Of a DNA stretch of 64,000 nucleotides, positions 20,991-32,818 are shown one piece after another; positions within the stretch are counted from its first letter, which is position 1, and each line of letters opens with the position of its first letter. A program made the position numbers and the translations under genes. This stretch comes from Takakia lepidozioides (Eukaryota > Streptophyta > Takakiopsida > Takakiales > Takakiaceae). The notes under the pieces were generated by a model. It was not told the origin of the DNA. It made no database searches and worked only from the letters and a program-made list of their open reading frames with translations. The DNA is taken from the NCBI GenBank assembly GCA_030704615.1, contig CM060731.1:38440001-38504000 (forward strand), read 5' to 3'.

Positions 20991-22230
20991 GCCTCAAAAC
21001 TTTATAGATAGGGACCAAAACATCCAAGAAGTACAAAGAAGAAAAAATAACCTCTGGCAGAGTACCATGGAGGCTAATAAGGGAAGGCTCTGCTTCGTGG
21101 TCAAAAGAAAAAAAAAAATGGGGGCAAGAAAGAAATAATATGAACAAACATAGAGTAAAACAGCGCAAGGCTACCATAGGGAGAAATGAACAAAATTGAG
21201 GAAGATCCAAAGCACCAACAAGCAGCTGAAGCCTAAGAATGGGAAAGAAAGCAAAAACATTGTTTTTCATATTCAAAGATTAAGAGTTTCACTTCAAAAA
21301 TAAAAACAATAAAAAGACATTAATTAGAACTTACAATATACTTACCGGTTACGAGGGCATGAATTTGGACTTGGCACTTCCAGCGGTAGTCGAAAAATCT
21401 TAATGTTCAACAGACCTCCATGGCTGCTTTAAACTTGACCTCCTTCCGACTCCGATTTGCTTGCAACTCATTATTATAATAGAACTCTGCCGCATCTAAG
21501 TGATCTACCAAAAGTACGTTTGATGCCTACGACTTGGGCCGCCCAAGCAAAGAATTAGGATGAGACCTAAGGGGATGAAGAAAATGTTCCAGCAGCAATG
21601 GTAGTGTTGGATGAACGTAAACGTTTCGTAGAACTTGCAAATTCTACACTGTCAAAGCAAGAAAAGCGCTATGGGTTATAAGCAAATCAGAGTCAGGGAG
21701 ATGTCAAGTTTGAAGTAGGCATGGAAGTTTGATTGAACATTAAGAATTTTCGACTACTTCTAGAAGTGAGTCCAAAGTTCGTGCCTCCGGGGCCTTTTTG
21801 CATTTAGAAGGTTATGAATGAGGACATTACGAGTTGGAGTTACTGGTAGAAAACAAAGTACGCCCCATGTTCCATGTTTTGCTCTTGAAGCCATACTTAA
21901 AAAATGAAGCGCGCTCAACTGAGCAACTAATTTTGGGTCCACCACGTATACTGTTGGTTCATGAAATGAAACCAAGTATGAGTGGAGGTAGTACTTAAGT
22001 CGAGAAGGTTCAAGAACCAACAAACAGAGTATCTCGTGAAATGGAATGGTTACCATCAAGTGTAGGTGCGTGCCTTGAAAATGGGAAACGTACCTGAGGA
22101 CGTCGCAGCCTTTGAAGGACGACCTCAAAAGCGGAAGAAGCGTTGAGGTGGTGGGAAAGGGACTGCATGCTTAATTCAGCTTAGCTAACTTAAGAATAAT
22201 TTTTTGCAAAGACACTTGTTATACGAAAGT
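20991..22230 (-). repeat. repeat family R, copy 1 (uninterrupted)
   Basis: Reverse complement of this block matches 43840-44033 and then 46108-47165 on the + strand, i.e. the other copy with its Copia insertion removed. Shared stretches include CTTCTTCCGCTTTTGAGGTC and TTCTTGAACCTTCTC. The frame 21276-20830 (- strand) has a counterpart at 46880-47106, hydrophobic and without recognised domain. Parts of 21780-21960 are unique to this copy. Confidence 0.85.
21356..21785. repeat. foldback element with ~110-bp imperfect inverted ends
   Basis: The left arm (21356-21470; contains GTAGTCGAAAAATCTTAATG) is the imperfect inverse of the right arm (21660-21785; contains CATTAAGAATTTTCGACTAC). The inner part differs. 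A related palindromic block is at 46197-46785. This looks like a foldback or MITE-like unit inside repeat family R. Confidence 0.75.
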
Positions 22231-23429
22231 TATGCAATCATGATGGACTCATGGGCGCTTTTCGGATGGAGATGACAAAGACATATATGGAAACGATAAA
22301 AAGTGTGACGATGTTATGTGTTAGTCGTTTGGAAGCTAAATACAATAATTTGAAATCTAGCATCTTTGTGCAAAAAAACGTAGAGATCCTAGAATCTAGT
22401 TGGCCTAAAAATTTAGTTCCATTCCATTCTATTGCTTGCCGTTGTTGTAATTTTCACTTTTGTGATGCCCAGTCATAATGCTCTAAGATCAATTTCAATT
22501 TTCAATCTTGCACTGCTTGATCTGATAGTCAATATATTACATCATCCAACGTTCATAGTGTTATTTTATGACTGAGAGTCATATCAATCGTGAGCAATTG
22601 TCGTGCTTTTGGCCAACTAAGTTTGACCAATGTTCTATAGACTTTGGAGTCATATAGTCACAAATATTATATATGATTTTTTCAAAAACTAAATCCCAAA
22701 CCATAGTCCTTGTTGATCGTATAGTCATTTTTGTAGATTTAGTTGTTATGATTGTTAAAAAGCTCTAGTTCTAGAAATGACGGAAAGAACTTCCCAAAAT
22801 TTTCCTATAGGATTGAAGTCCCTCCCTGACGGGAATATGCCTCAAAAAACTCTTGCTCAAATTGGACGAACATTCTGCATAGTGGATGAAAACTTTGAGC
22901 CGTTCTTCACGTTCGGGAAGGCCCTTGCCCACGTGCATTCCATGGGTAGGGGTCTTCCCCTACACAATATGTTGCGTTCACAACAAAAGGAAAAAGTAAT
23001 TACTATAATGTCCTTACTTTCCAAGCCTCATATGTTAAGTTCATGGTATGTCCATAAATCCATGTAATTGTTTCTATTTGCAAGCGGGGCTGCAGAGCCC
23101 AGGAATGTTCAATGTCCCTTAAGTCTCTGTAAACACTAAATATCTATCGAGAACAATTTGTTTGTATATGCAGGGAGCTAATGAGAGAGAAGGTGAATCA
23201 TCTTGTGAGAGAGAATGACAAGTTTGTGATGTTGTAACGTAGCCATGGTGTTACAAAAATGGATGAGGGCAGACGTGGCTAAACCAGGCACAGATGATTA
23301 TGGATGAACAAAAGATGAAAAAAATTAATAAATGGGACAAAACAGTCGTATTGGATGAATGGAGGTGCTGCCAGTACTGGATGTGTTGAAGTTGGCAAAA
23401 CTAAAAAGATTGGCTAAACCTCATGTGCT
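22231..23429. other. AT-rich, nothing recognised
   Basis: Short words AGTCATA/TATGACT recur between 22460 and 22750, as they do at 42920-43250, which hints at shared transposon end sequences. The frame 22777-23067 is not recognised. GGATGAATG appears again at 23354. Confidence 0.35.
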
Positions 23430-24770
23430 CCGCCCAATCTACTCCGCGGGGGACCTCCAGATTTGCAGCCCCTCAATTTCCGTGATGCGATGGGGCAGCT
23501 CCCTAAGCCACCCACAAATATGCAGGTATTCCAAGTGTTTGAGGAGGCAGATCAACTCAGGCAGCTTGCGTAGCTGACGACACCGATCTAAGTTGAGGAA
23601 TTGCAGTCTCTCCAATTCCCCAATATTCTCGGGCAACTCCAGAAGCCCCTCACAACCCTGTAGACTGAGCTCTTGTAATTGTGTGAGGCGGCAGATTGAC
23701 TCGGGTAGCTCCATAAGCCCCTCACAATCCTCTAGGTGGAGCTCTTGTAATTGTTTGAGGTGGCAAATCGACTAAGGCAGCTTGCGCAGCTGACGACACC
23801 ATCCCAATTTAAGAACTCACAATCTCTCCAATTCCCCAATGTTCTCAGGCAGCTCCATAAGCCCCTCACACTTCTCTAGAATGAGCTCTAGTAATTGTGT
23901 GAGGCGGCAAATCGACTCGGGCAGCTTACGTAGTCGACCACACCCGCCCAACTTGAGCAATCGCAGTCTCTCAAGTTCCCCGATACGCTCGGGCAGCTCC
24001 ATAAGCCCTTCATAATCGTATAACAACATTGTTTGAGGTTGCAGATGGACTTGGGCAGCTTGAGTAAACTACCACACCCACACAAGTTGAGCTCTTGCAA
24101 TCTCTCCAATTCCCCAATACGCTCGGGTATCTCCGTGAGCCCATAACAACCACTTAGGGCAAGATTTGTTTGAGGCGGCAGATCGACTCAGGCAGCTTAC
24201 ATAGCTGACCACACCATTGCAAGTCGAGCACCGGCAGCCCAACAAGTTCCCCAATATTATTGGGCAGCTCCGTAAGCCCCAAACAACCAAATAACCACAA
24301 GTCTTGTAATTGTTTGAGGTTGCAGAAGGACTCGGGCAGCTTGGGTAGCAGTCTCTCTAGTTCCCCAATACGCTCGGGCAGCTCTGTGAGCCTACAAGCA
24401 TATAGGCCAAGCTCTTGTAATTGTTTGAGGCGGCAGATCGACTCGGGCAGCTTGCATAGCTGATCACAACTGTCCAACTGGGGCACCCGTAGCCCCGCAA
24501 GTTCCCCGATATTCTCGGGCAACTTCGTAAGCCCCCCACAACACTGCAGGTCCAGCTCTTGTAACAGTTTGAGACGGTAGATGGATTGCGGTAGTTTCTC
24601 CAGAGCATAACACCCCCGTAAATGTAGCTCCAGTAAAGATGCAAAATCCCCAATGCAGTCTGGTAGTCTGCACAACTTCTCATTATTACTCAAGTCAAGC
24701 ACACATAACATCGTGAGATATCCAAAGGATGTCAGGAAATCTGTTAATCGCGTAGTTCGAAGAAAAGAGG
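23430..24770 (-). pseudogene. LRR region of an NLR, broken
   Basis: On the - strand, starting near 24770, it reads RLTDFLTSFGYL, MLCVLDLSNNEKLCRLPDCI and then about ten ~24-residue LRRs of the form L-E-L-x-x-C-x-x-L-x-x-LPE-x-I-C/G. The start aligns with the LRR start of the hydrolase-NLR at 42350-42450 (LTDLPTSFAYL, MLRVLDLSYN), so it belongs to the same receptor family. The first 185-codon frame ends at 24154 and the last runs 23714-23439; frameshifts separate them, with further breaks near 24020 and 23780. No NBS lies upstream on this strand. High similarity among repeats suggests expansion by unequal exchange. Confidence 0.85.
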
Positions 24771-25690
24771 GTTGCTATTCCGTGAGCCTGTGAGCCCAAG
24801 AGCCCGTGAGCCTAGCCCAGGCTCACGCCACGTCAGCTATGAATTTCGAACTTACAAGGCCTATTTCCGCGAGAGGCGCCTGTTCCCACGGAATAATTAT
24901 CTTTTTTCAGTCACTGCAGACGACATCTGTTATATCCATTCCATCCATCTCTTTCATCCATTTAGATGTGGTGTACATACGAAGCCGTTGCATGTTTGGA
25001 ATTGGATGAATATCATAGTGACTTCGACATGATACTGCCAATGTGATGACAGGAAAGTATCCAGAAACAGGTAACAGAGACGAGGAAAAGCTGTGGAATG
25101 AATAGTTTTCTGACCCCAGTCAATGGTGGGACAACCGAGGCAAAAAGGTGAATGCATGTTGGATTACAGATAGTAGCAGATGCAATTGAGCATAGGAACT
25201 AGTGGATCAATAGCTACCAGAAACCTCCATGGGTAGATGGTCAACTAAAGGCCGCAGCTGCAGCGGCACAGTTGATAAAATCAGGCACCTCAACCATGAC
25301 CAACTCCCATCTTTTGGTGAATGGCCAACCAACACTGCCCACTATCATAGCAAATGAATAGGAGTATTCCAGTCGCGCAGGCTCAGAGGTGGACACTCAA
25401 AACACCCAGCTGGTAGGCAAGCTAGTGCACTGCCCTCATAACCATATGTAGAGAATTTACTCATAAGTGTTGTTGGTGAACAGAGGTGCAGGGACAATGT
25501 TCTTGATGTTCCTGAAAAGAGTCACTCTCTGGTGAGAATATCCCGGACAGTGTAACAGAAAATGAATATTGTCCTTAAGTACCTGCACATTGGGCAATCC
25601 TTTTCCTATTTGCATCTGTGTATTGTTGAAAGGGAGGCTTCCCCACCCTTGTCAACATGACCTACCCACATTGGCCTACTGAATGAAGGA
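24771..25690. other. intergenic, nothing recognised
   Basis: GTGAGCC words and a small palindrome (GTGAGCCT...AGGCTCAC, about 24804-24826) lie at the left end. No exon recognised elsewhere. Confidence 0.35.
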
Positions 25691-26303
25691 AATCAAAATC
25701 ATGGTGTCACTCCGACAGTAAATCACTTTGGCTGTATGGTGGACATTCTTGGACAACTGGATGAGGCAGTGGATCTGATTAATAAGATGCCAATCAATCC
25801 AGATGTTGTGGTGTGGAAGGTCTTGCTATCAACATCTATGTTGCAGCTGGCAGGTGGGGATGATACTGCAAAGGTGAGAAAAGTGATGAAGGTCAAAGGG
25901 GTTAGAAAGGAGTCAGGTCGCTGCTGCATTGAGGTTGGCAACAGGGTGCACACCTTCGCTGAAGATGACAAGTTGCATCCCAGAATTAAGGAAATCCATG
26001 CTGAGCTGAGAAGATTCCTAGGCAGATGAAAGGAGGCGGGGTATGTGCCTGACACGTGCTTTGTATTGCATGATGTGGGGGAGGAGAAAAAAGAATTTTC
26101 TCTTTGCCACCACAATGAGAAGCTGGCCATTGGTTTTGGGCTGATCAGCACGACCCCTAGGACGCCTCTCCGTCTCATCAAGAATCTTCGAGTGTGTGGT
26201 GACTGTCACACCTCCATCAAATTCATCTCAATTATTGTTGGCCGAGCAATTGTTGTATGGGATGCTAACCGCTTTCACCACTTTGAAGATGGGATGGAGT
26301 GCG
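25691..26303 (+). pseudogene. PPR E/DYW C-terminal fragment
   Basis: Starts inside the E region (VNHFGCMVDILG, LINKMPINPDVVVW), lacks about 40 residues after VLLST, then continues through KVRKVMKVKGVRKE and the DYW deaminase domain. The zinc/catalytic motifs HNE (in CHHNEKLA) and CGDCHT are kept. An in-frame stop at 26027-26029 follows FLGR. The last ~8 residues of the DYW domain are missing: after FHHFEDG the sequence switches into the middle of another PPR repeat. The upstream PPR array is absent. Confidence 0.85.
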
Positions 26304-27740
26304 ATGATTGCAGGATATGCTCAGCATGGGTCTGGTAAGGAAGCTTTTGAGATCTATGAGAAATGCTACAGGCAGGGGTGACCCCTGATTTGGTCACCTT
26401 CATTTGCATTCTCAATGCATGTGCCCTGGAAAAGGGCAAAAGGGTTCATGCTGACATTATCAAAACTGGAACTGGGTCATATATTAATTTGGAGAATACC
26501 TTAGTGAACATGTATGCTAAATGCGGGAGCCTGAAGGATGCATGCCAAGTGTTTGGCAACATGGCTGAACGAGATTTGGTCTCATGGAACACAATGATTG
26601 CAGGATATACTGAGCATGGTTTCAGTAAGGAGGCTTTCGAGATGTATGAGAAAATGCGAGGGGAAGGGCTGATGCCCGACAAGGTCACATTCATCTGTGT
26701 GCTCAATGCTTGTGCCAGCCTGGCAGCCCTGGGAAAGGGAAAAGAGGTGTATGCTGAGATTACAGAAGCTGGAATTGCATCAGATATCATTCTCGAGACT
26801 GCGCTTGTGAACATGTATGCCAAGTGCAAACGAGATTTGGTCTCATGGAATGCGATGATTGCAAGATATGCCCAGTATGGGGTAGGGAGGCTGTGCAACT
26901 ATTTGAATACATGAGTCTGGAGGACTTGAAGAAAAATGGTATCACCTTTATATGTGTTTTGTCTGCATGTAGCCATGTGGACCTAGTGGATGAAGGTTTT
27001 AACTACTTTGTTTCCATCAGTCAAAACCATAGTCTCACTCCTACCCTGGAGCACTTTGGCTGCATGGTGGACCTTCTTGGCCGTGCAGGGCGATTGGATG
27101 AGGCAGAGGACTTCATTAGTAAGATGCCAATTGAACCAGATGCTACGGTGTGGGGGGCCTGGCTTGGTGCATGTAGAATTCATGGCAATGTGGAGCAAGC
27201 AGAGCGTGCAGCGACATGCATTCTCAAGTGCGATCCACAACACTTTGCAACTTATGTGCTCCTATCAAACATCCATGCTGCAGATGGCAGGTGGGCTGAC
27301 ACAGCAAAGGTCAGAAAAATGATGCACAAGAGAGGTGTAGGAAAGGAGCCAGGGCACAGCTGTATTGAGGTGGACAACCGGGTGCATACCTTTGTTGCAG
27401 AAGACAAACTGCATCCACAAGTGGGGGAAATCCATGCTGAGCTGAATAGAGGCTCTGAGCAGATAGAGAAAACCGGGTACATGCCGGACCGGACTCTCGT
27501 TTTGTATTGCACGATGTGGAAGAGCAGCAGAAGGAATTTTCTCTCTGCCACCACAGTGAGAAGCTGGCCATTGCTTTTTGGCTGATAAGCACACCCTTTG
27601 GGACGCCTATCGGCATCATCAAGAACCTTTGGATGTGTGGTGACTGCATGTACAGGGCCAGGATCAAATCAGGCTCAGCGTGTGCCATGGTCCCACGGAC
27701 TAAGCGACGGAGAGGCTCAACAATATTTGCAGCTTAGATC
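26288..27740 (+). pseudogene. PPR-E-DYW gene remnant
   Basis: Begins abruptly in a PPR repeat ([20 protein letters not shown]) fused to the previous DYW tail. It continues through three P/L/S repeats (ACALEKGKRVHADII, NMYAKCGSLKDACQVF, YTEHGFSKEAFEMYEKM), then an E domain (EHFGCMVDLLGRAGRLDEAE). The DYW domain starts but shifts frame near 27495 and stops after NLWMCGDC, replaced by unrelated sequence at 27650. Further shifts lie near 26380 and 26860, and a repeat is shortened at 26820. The deaminase HSE motif survives (CHHSEKLA). Not functional as it stands. Confidence 0.85.
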
Positions 27741-27844
27741 GACGGACAATCTTGGCTTCAACAAACTTGAATGACAACTTCCCCTTCAGAAATTTGCGAG
27801 CTTGATCCGCTTATCCTATGCTTATCCTATGCGCTTATCCTTTA

Positions 27845-28140
27845 CAAAATGACTCAACAAGATGTCGTGGCATGGAACACCATGATTACAGGATATGCTC
27901 AACATGGTAGTGGCAGGGAGGCTCTTCAGATCTATGAGCAAATGATGGGGGAAAGGGTGATGCCAGACAAGGTCACGTGCAATTGTGTTCTCAATCTGTG
28001 TGCAAGCCTGGGTGCCCAGGAGACAGGTAAAGATGTCCATGCTGCAACCAGATGTTGGGGTGTGGAGGGCCATGCTTGGTGCCTGCAGAGTTCATGGCTA
28101 TGTATCAACGCGTGTGATGGGCACTTTTGGGTACGTTAAA
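27845..28140 (+). pseudogene. PPR repeat fragment
   Basis: One and a half repeats: [39 protein letters not shown] and LCASLGAQETGKDVHA. It then jumps to an E-domain piece (PDVGVW-RAMLGACRVHGY in another frame) with everything between deleted. This shows the same head-to-tail collapse as its neighbours. Confidence 0.75.
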
Positions 28141-29480
28141 TGCTACTTACATAATCTGATTGCCAGCGTATAGTCTGACGCAATGGCAACTCTCAAGGTT
28201 AGTGGTGGCTTCTCATAGTAGATGGTAATTGTATAGAGCCACAATGCAGCCACCAGTGGAGAGATTACTCTAGCTGGGCTGTAACAAACCCTGACCTACT
28301 TAGGTGCATATCAAGCACAGGCTTGTGATGTGGTAATGAGCAACTAACATATCATGCCTCCTTCAACCAAGGGAACCAACTGACTCTCTCCATGTGCAAC
28401 TCCAAAAGTATTATTGCAACACTGCTCTAACTGGCTGTTTTGTCGTTCCTGAGACTTCAATTTGTGACTTCACTTGAGAGGCTCAAAGTGTGAGAATAGG
28501 TTTCTCCCATATTCTATCAAACTGACAAAACGTTCAACTAATTGAGAGGCTAATTAACACTGTGTTGGCAGGTTTCACTCTGACCTTACTATCCCAGTCC
28601 GGGAGCACCTTGGCTTTTCCATCCGCTGACATCTGCAGTGTGATCGTTATTCTCACAACCATGAAAGGGTTCTGGTGTTAAATGTAAATGGTGCCACTCT
28701 TATACGCCCCATCTTGCTCGGTGATTGGCACACCTAAAGTCTACTCTTTGATCAAATGTATTGTATATCACCTGGAGAGTGGCACTGTGCAAATAACATG
28801 GTGCAAGAGTAGTCTGAAGTTGAGCTTATCAACATAGTTCATGGGCCAGCACATACCAAGGATCCCTGACAACATACCTTTCCAGGAAGGTAGATTATCC
28901 AGAAGGTAGCTCTTTTGTATTGATCACCACCAAGCCTCCATTAGTTTTGAACTTCCGTAAACGGCCAATTACTCACTACAGACTCACTACAGAGCAGTTA
29001 AAACAGTTAGGATCAGCCACTATATTTAGTCAGTAATTGGCTACTGGAAAGCCTGGGTTTCTGCCGTGACCAGCTGGATTTCCTCTCATCGTGCATCTGC
29101 ATCACTTATTTAGCCAGAACTAATAGCTGCATATTCTATGGCCCATAAATGAAAGGGATTAATTTTTCCCCCTCCTCAAGGGCCTGTTGAATTGTGGGCT
29201 GTCGCTCCCAGATTTCCTTCCAACAACTTTAGAAGAGAAGGTGAAAAGGTCCTAAAAGAACAAGAGATTGAGAACAAGAGATCCCCTAAATCTGGACAAA
29301 GTACCATAAGATCTTATGCCTATGTTATACTTTGTTTTTCATAGTATTTATTTTCAATCAAAATAATCATTGTATCCGTGGGGATGACCCACCCTTTGTT
29401 TGAAAATTGAACGTAGTTCTCAGAATTCGTCGCCAGTAGTGCGGAGCAACGCGAAACCCTAGTATTTTTGTGTATTTGTG
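28141..29480. other. intergenic, nothing recognised
   Basis: No exon, repeat pair or RNA gene recognised in this 1.3 kb; reading frames are short on both strands. Confidence 0.4.
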
Positions 29481-29484
29481 TAAA

Positions 29485-29640
29485 ACTACACAAGAGTGTT
29501 GTGGCATGGTGGTAAGCCACTCATGTCATTGGCCTGTGGGTTTGGGGTTCAAATGTTCAACCCCTGTCATTTATCTCTCTGCCTTTCAATCCAAGCCCCT
29601 GACATACACTAAGTTTACAACTATTATTTTAGCCAAATGC
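29485..29640 (+). repeat. possible tRNA-derived SINE head
   Basis: TGGCATGGTGGTAAGCCAC (A-box-like, about 29501-29519) is followed ~33 bp later by GGGGTTCAAATGTTCAACCCC (B-box-like, with extra bases in the loop). The order and spacing fit a pol III promoter of tRNA origin, but no intact cloverleaf forms. Confidence 0.35.
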
Positions 29641-29867
29641 CCAATTAATTAATTTCCTATTTACTTGGACATTCTCAATGTTGTGCACCTAATCTCCCCC
29701 AACCATTCTAAACGTGTTGTCACTGATAAGACATAGCATTCTACTTAGGATCTGTCTTATTAACTACTATCACCAACCCTCACCCCTATGTTATCTAGAA
29801 CCGCCTCTACACCATCCGGATCTTGCTCCGGGTATAACAACACCCTTACAATCACGAAGCCCGGTTC

Positions 29868-29970
29868 TCTAGCCGGTTTAGGAAGCTGGATGGCTTTTGC
29901 CGGTTCCTTTTCCATAGCCGGTTCACTTTCCGGTTATGCATATGTGCATAACCGGAAAGTAACCGCCGGA
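29868..29970. repeat. CCGGTT-rich palindrome
   Basis: Perfect inverted repeat: arms 29925-29940 (ACTTTCCGGTTATGCA) and 29945-29960 around a 4-base loop. GCCGGTT occurs three more times just to the left (29873, 29899, 29917), and CCGCCGG follows. Confidence 0.85.
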
Positions 29971-30000
29971 TATACATGTCCAGATGCCATACCCGGCCAA

Positions 30001-30096
30001 CACTGGTACCCATAGGTTTTGGCAGTAGGTCGGAAATGTTTAAGAGTGCACTGGTACCCATAGGTTTTGGCAGTAGGTCGGAAATGTTTAAGAGTG
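30001..30096. repeat. perfect 48-bp tandem duplication
   Basis: Units 30001-30048 and 30049-30096 are identical (start CACTGGTACCCATAGG), so the duplication is recent. It sits between the CCGGTT palindrome and the segmental duplication. Confidence 0.95.
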
Positions 30097-30825
30097 AACT
30101 CGGATGGGGTTAAAAGTCAGTTGCCAGTGGTTGTGGTGAGTTGGGTGAGGTTTGTGATATGCCGCTCTTTACAATAGGTGAGGATGAGTGTTTTTGGACG
30201 GGAATGTGTACATTCAAATTGAAGGTATTATGGCTTTTGTCATGTGTGTTCCCCACTGTTTATTGGCCCATCACATGGGCCCGAAGTTATTATAAAATCT
30301 ACCTTCCTTGAGGACCTCCGACATTGAAGTGTGGTTCTTAAATTGCATCTTGTAATTCAGCTTCGAATCTCAATAAACAAGTTAGGAAGCAGAATCCAAT
30401 GTCCAAGAGAACCTAAATCTACAAAGCAATCAACCAACCTTGATAAAGATCGGTCAGCTCATTGTTGATGATCGCGACAAAGATGATGGCAACCACTTGG
30501 ACCGTCACCAGAACAAGACACCACCAAATTTTCAGCTTCTCATTTGATCTAGAAGAATTTATGAATGTGCAGGGGTTGAATACTACCTCTAAGAAAAAAG
30601 TAGGAGGGTTAGACTTCTGTTTCTTTCTCTCTCCAAAGCAAGGGCCTTCATACTCTGATCGGAGGAAACATCAAATCAACTTCAAATCTGATTGTTGTGG
30701 AAAAACTGTTGCCTCACACTATACTTGAATTTTGGCACAATGACTAGAGTAGGTTTCGTAGAGGCGTTATTCTCTTACAAGAAACAATGGTCACTGTGAC
30801 AATGAAGCAAGCCCCTGTTCCCCAG

Positions 30826-31646
30826 GTATGCCGTTTGAAACAGCGCTCCGTATATGGAGTTCGATGGGATTGAAAAGCCTCCAGGATAGATCGCTTGTGA
30901 AAATAGGTGGCAACAAGAAGTTGACACTGCATGATCAGCTGCGGGACATGGGTCGAGCAATCGTAACAATTTCACATGTTGGTAAGCGATTGTGGGAGGT
31001 GGACAATGCGGAAATGGCCCTTCGACATGAACAGGTAATAGATCACACACCTGCGATGAGTTGCTATTGGCCATGGATGCTTTTAGAGCGATCACATCTG
31101 GGTTCGATAAAATGAATGGATCTCAGTTTGGCACTGGCGGTGCATCAATGAAGGAATCTTGCATATCAATCAACCTACTCATATTAAAGCACATCATTTC
31201 ACACCTTACTGCCAATTTTGTGCAGGTGGATAGCACTGTGGAAGGCCTCTCTTGAAAATGAAGCTCTCGACAGGACATCGATGCAAATGGTGGAAGTCTA
31301 CAACGAGCGAGTTCACAAAAATGCCCCGCCTTCGTTCTCCCAACTTGGACTGTTGCATTCCACAAGGCTACCGCCAACAATGTATTGTGGAATGCCTCTC
31401 TTGAAAATGAAGCTCTCGACAGGACATCGATGCAAATGGTGGAAGTCTACAACGAGCGAGTTCACAAAAATGCCCCGCCTTCGTTCTCCCAACTTGGACA
31501 GTTGCATTCCTCAAGGCTACCGCCAACAATGTATTGTCAGTACATTCTCTCTCATTCCTGGGTACTGGGAACATACCACACCCAACCATGTAGCAGGATT
31601 TGACCCCAGAATCATGTGGGTGGCACTCTGTGCACTATCCAACTGA
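30826..31646 (+). pseudogene. NLR fragment (MHD region and start of LRR), copy B
   Basis: Same content as the copy at 3836-4521. Frame from 30828: LRIWSSMGLKSLQDRSLVKI, LTLHDQLRDMGRAIV, RLWEVDNAEMALRHEQ. After a probable intron comes an LRR-start exon, here duplicated in tandem. Neither NBS nor hydrolase domain is present. The LHD triplet stands in the MHD position. It is slightly closer to the family consensus than copy A (DQL rather than DEL). Confidence 0.7.
31238..31536 (+). repeat. 149-bp tandem duplication in NLR fragment B
   Basis: Unit 31238-31386 is repeated at 31387-31535 with a handful of changes; copy A has one unit only. It covers the start of the LRR exon remnant. Confidence 0.9.
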
Positions 31647-32287
31647 GCTACAGACTGGTGGTTCCTTCTTATGGGCTCCTACCTCACTAAAGGGAAATGA
31701 AGGCCTTCTTTACTTTCATTTTCCACCAAAACAGAAGGATGATCAACGAGATTGCCGCCAGGAAATCTGTCTATCTGTACAGGGGGTGGCATTCATCTTT
31801 CAAACTCTGTGATTCACGCATTTTATGCTTGGCCCGTACTAGCTGTCGTGGTGAACCCTCCTCCGCATCTGCACTCTCACATAGTTGTGGTCTTGTTGCT
31901 GCATCTTATGGAGAGGCTCTACAGCACACAATTGTTTGATCATGCCGTCCACCAATGATTCCACCCATACGGTATCTGTTTTGGCTACGCACTGAAGACT
32001 TGAGTTTATCCAAAAGAGCTTTGAATCATTTTACCGATGTGATGGCCAGTTATTGCTGGAGCAGCTGGAGCCATTTTACCGATGCTCCAGTTGTGCATTG
32101 ACTTCTAGAGGCCAACGAGCGTACATACTTCCCCAGAGTGTAGATGTTGCTAAATTTACATAGTAGGAGACATTGCGCTTGTATGCTGATTGGGGCTTTG
32201 AGTAGTGAGACGACTGCGAGGTTAGCAGAGTGTATGGGCAAAGCTTATGCACTTGACAGGGTTGCAAGTAACTAACTAATAAGCTCA

Positions 32288-32818
32288 TGAAGTCTCAAAG
32301 ATTGTGGCGTTTGCGAATTGAAGTGAAGTACAGCAAAGTAGGGGGTCCCCACAAAGCAGGAGGTTCAGGTGCCCACTAGTGGTTTTTGTACAAAGGTCCA
32401 CGATCACCATGTTCTTCAGACGTAAGCGCACAAAGGAAGGCATTTGGATTGAGCCTTTTATCGGGAATTCCTAGGGTGAAAGCAGAGGTAGCTGTGATGA
32501 TACAGATGGAGTGCAGGCTGCTGATGGCTCCAATGTCCACGTACAGCATGGAGCTCCAGACCAACACTACAGTGGGTATGGTTTTGATGCTGAGTCAAGG
32601 GTTTCAACTCAAACAGATAGCTTTGGTACAGTTCGCACTTAAAGTAGATGACTGCAGTAGTTATGTAACCCTGTTTATATGTAGCAAGGAGCCTGTTCTC
32701 ACAACAAGAGCTTTCTTTGAAGCATCTAGGAGCTTTTAAGGAACATGATAGCTTAAACCAATGGTAAGTAAGTGCTTTCAGTCATGCAGGACGGCAGGTT
32801 TGAATTTGACACAGTTCT
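32288..32818. other. no gene recognised
   Basis: Separates copy B of the duplicated block from the PPR gene; copy A lacks it. It contains an open frame (32386-32739) without recognisable domain. Confidence 0.35.

Larger units (their letters stand above)
30243..32287 (+). repeat. segmental duplication, copy B
   Basis: Partner of 3249-5246, same orientation. It differs by scattered substitutions, small indels and an internal 149-bp tandem duplication (31238-31536). The next similar sequence on both sides is the PPR start (5306 and 33056), but here about 770 bp lies between, against about 60 bp in copy A. Confidence 0.9.

Noticed and set aside
29485-29640. Functional tRNA gene
   Set aside because: A- and B-box-like words are present, but no acceptor stem or anticodon arm can be folded.
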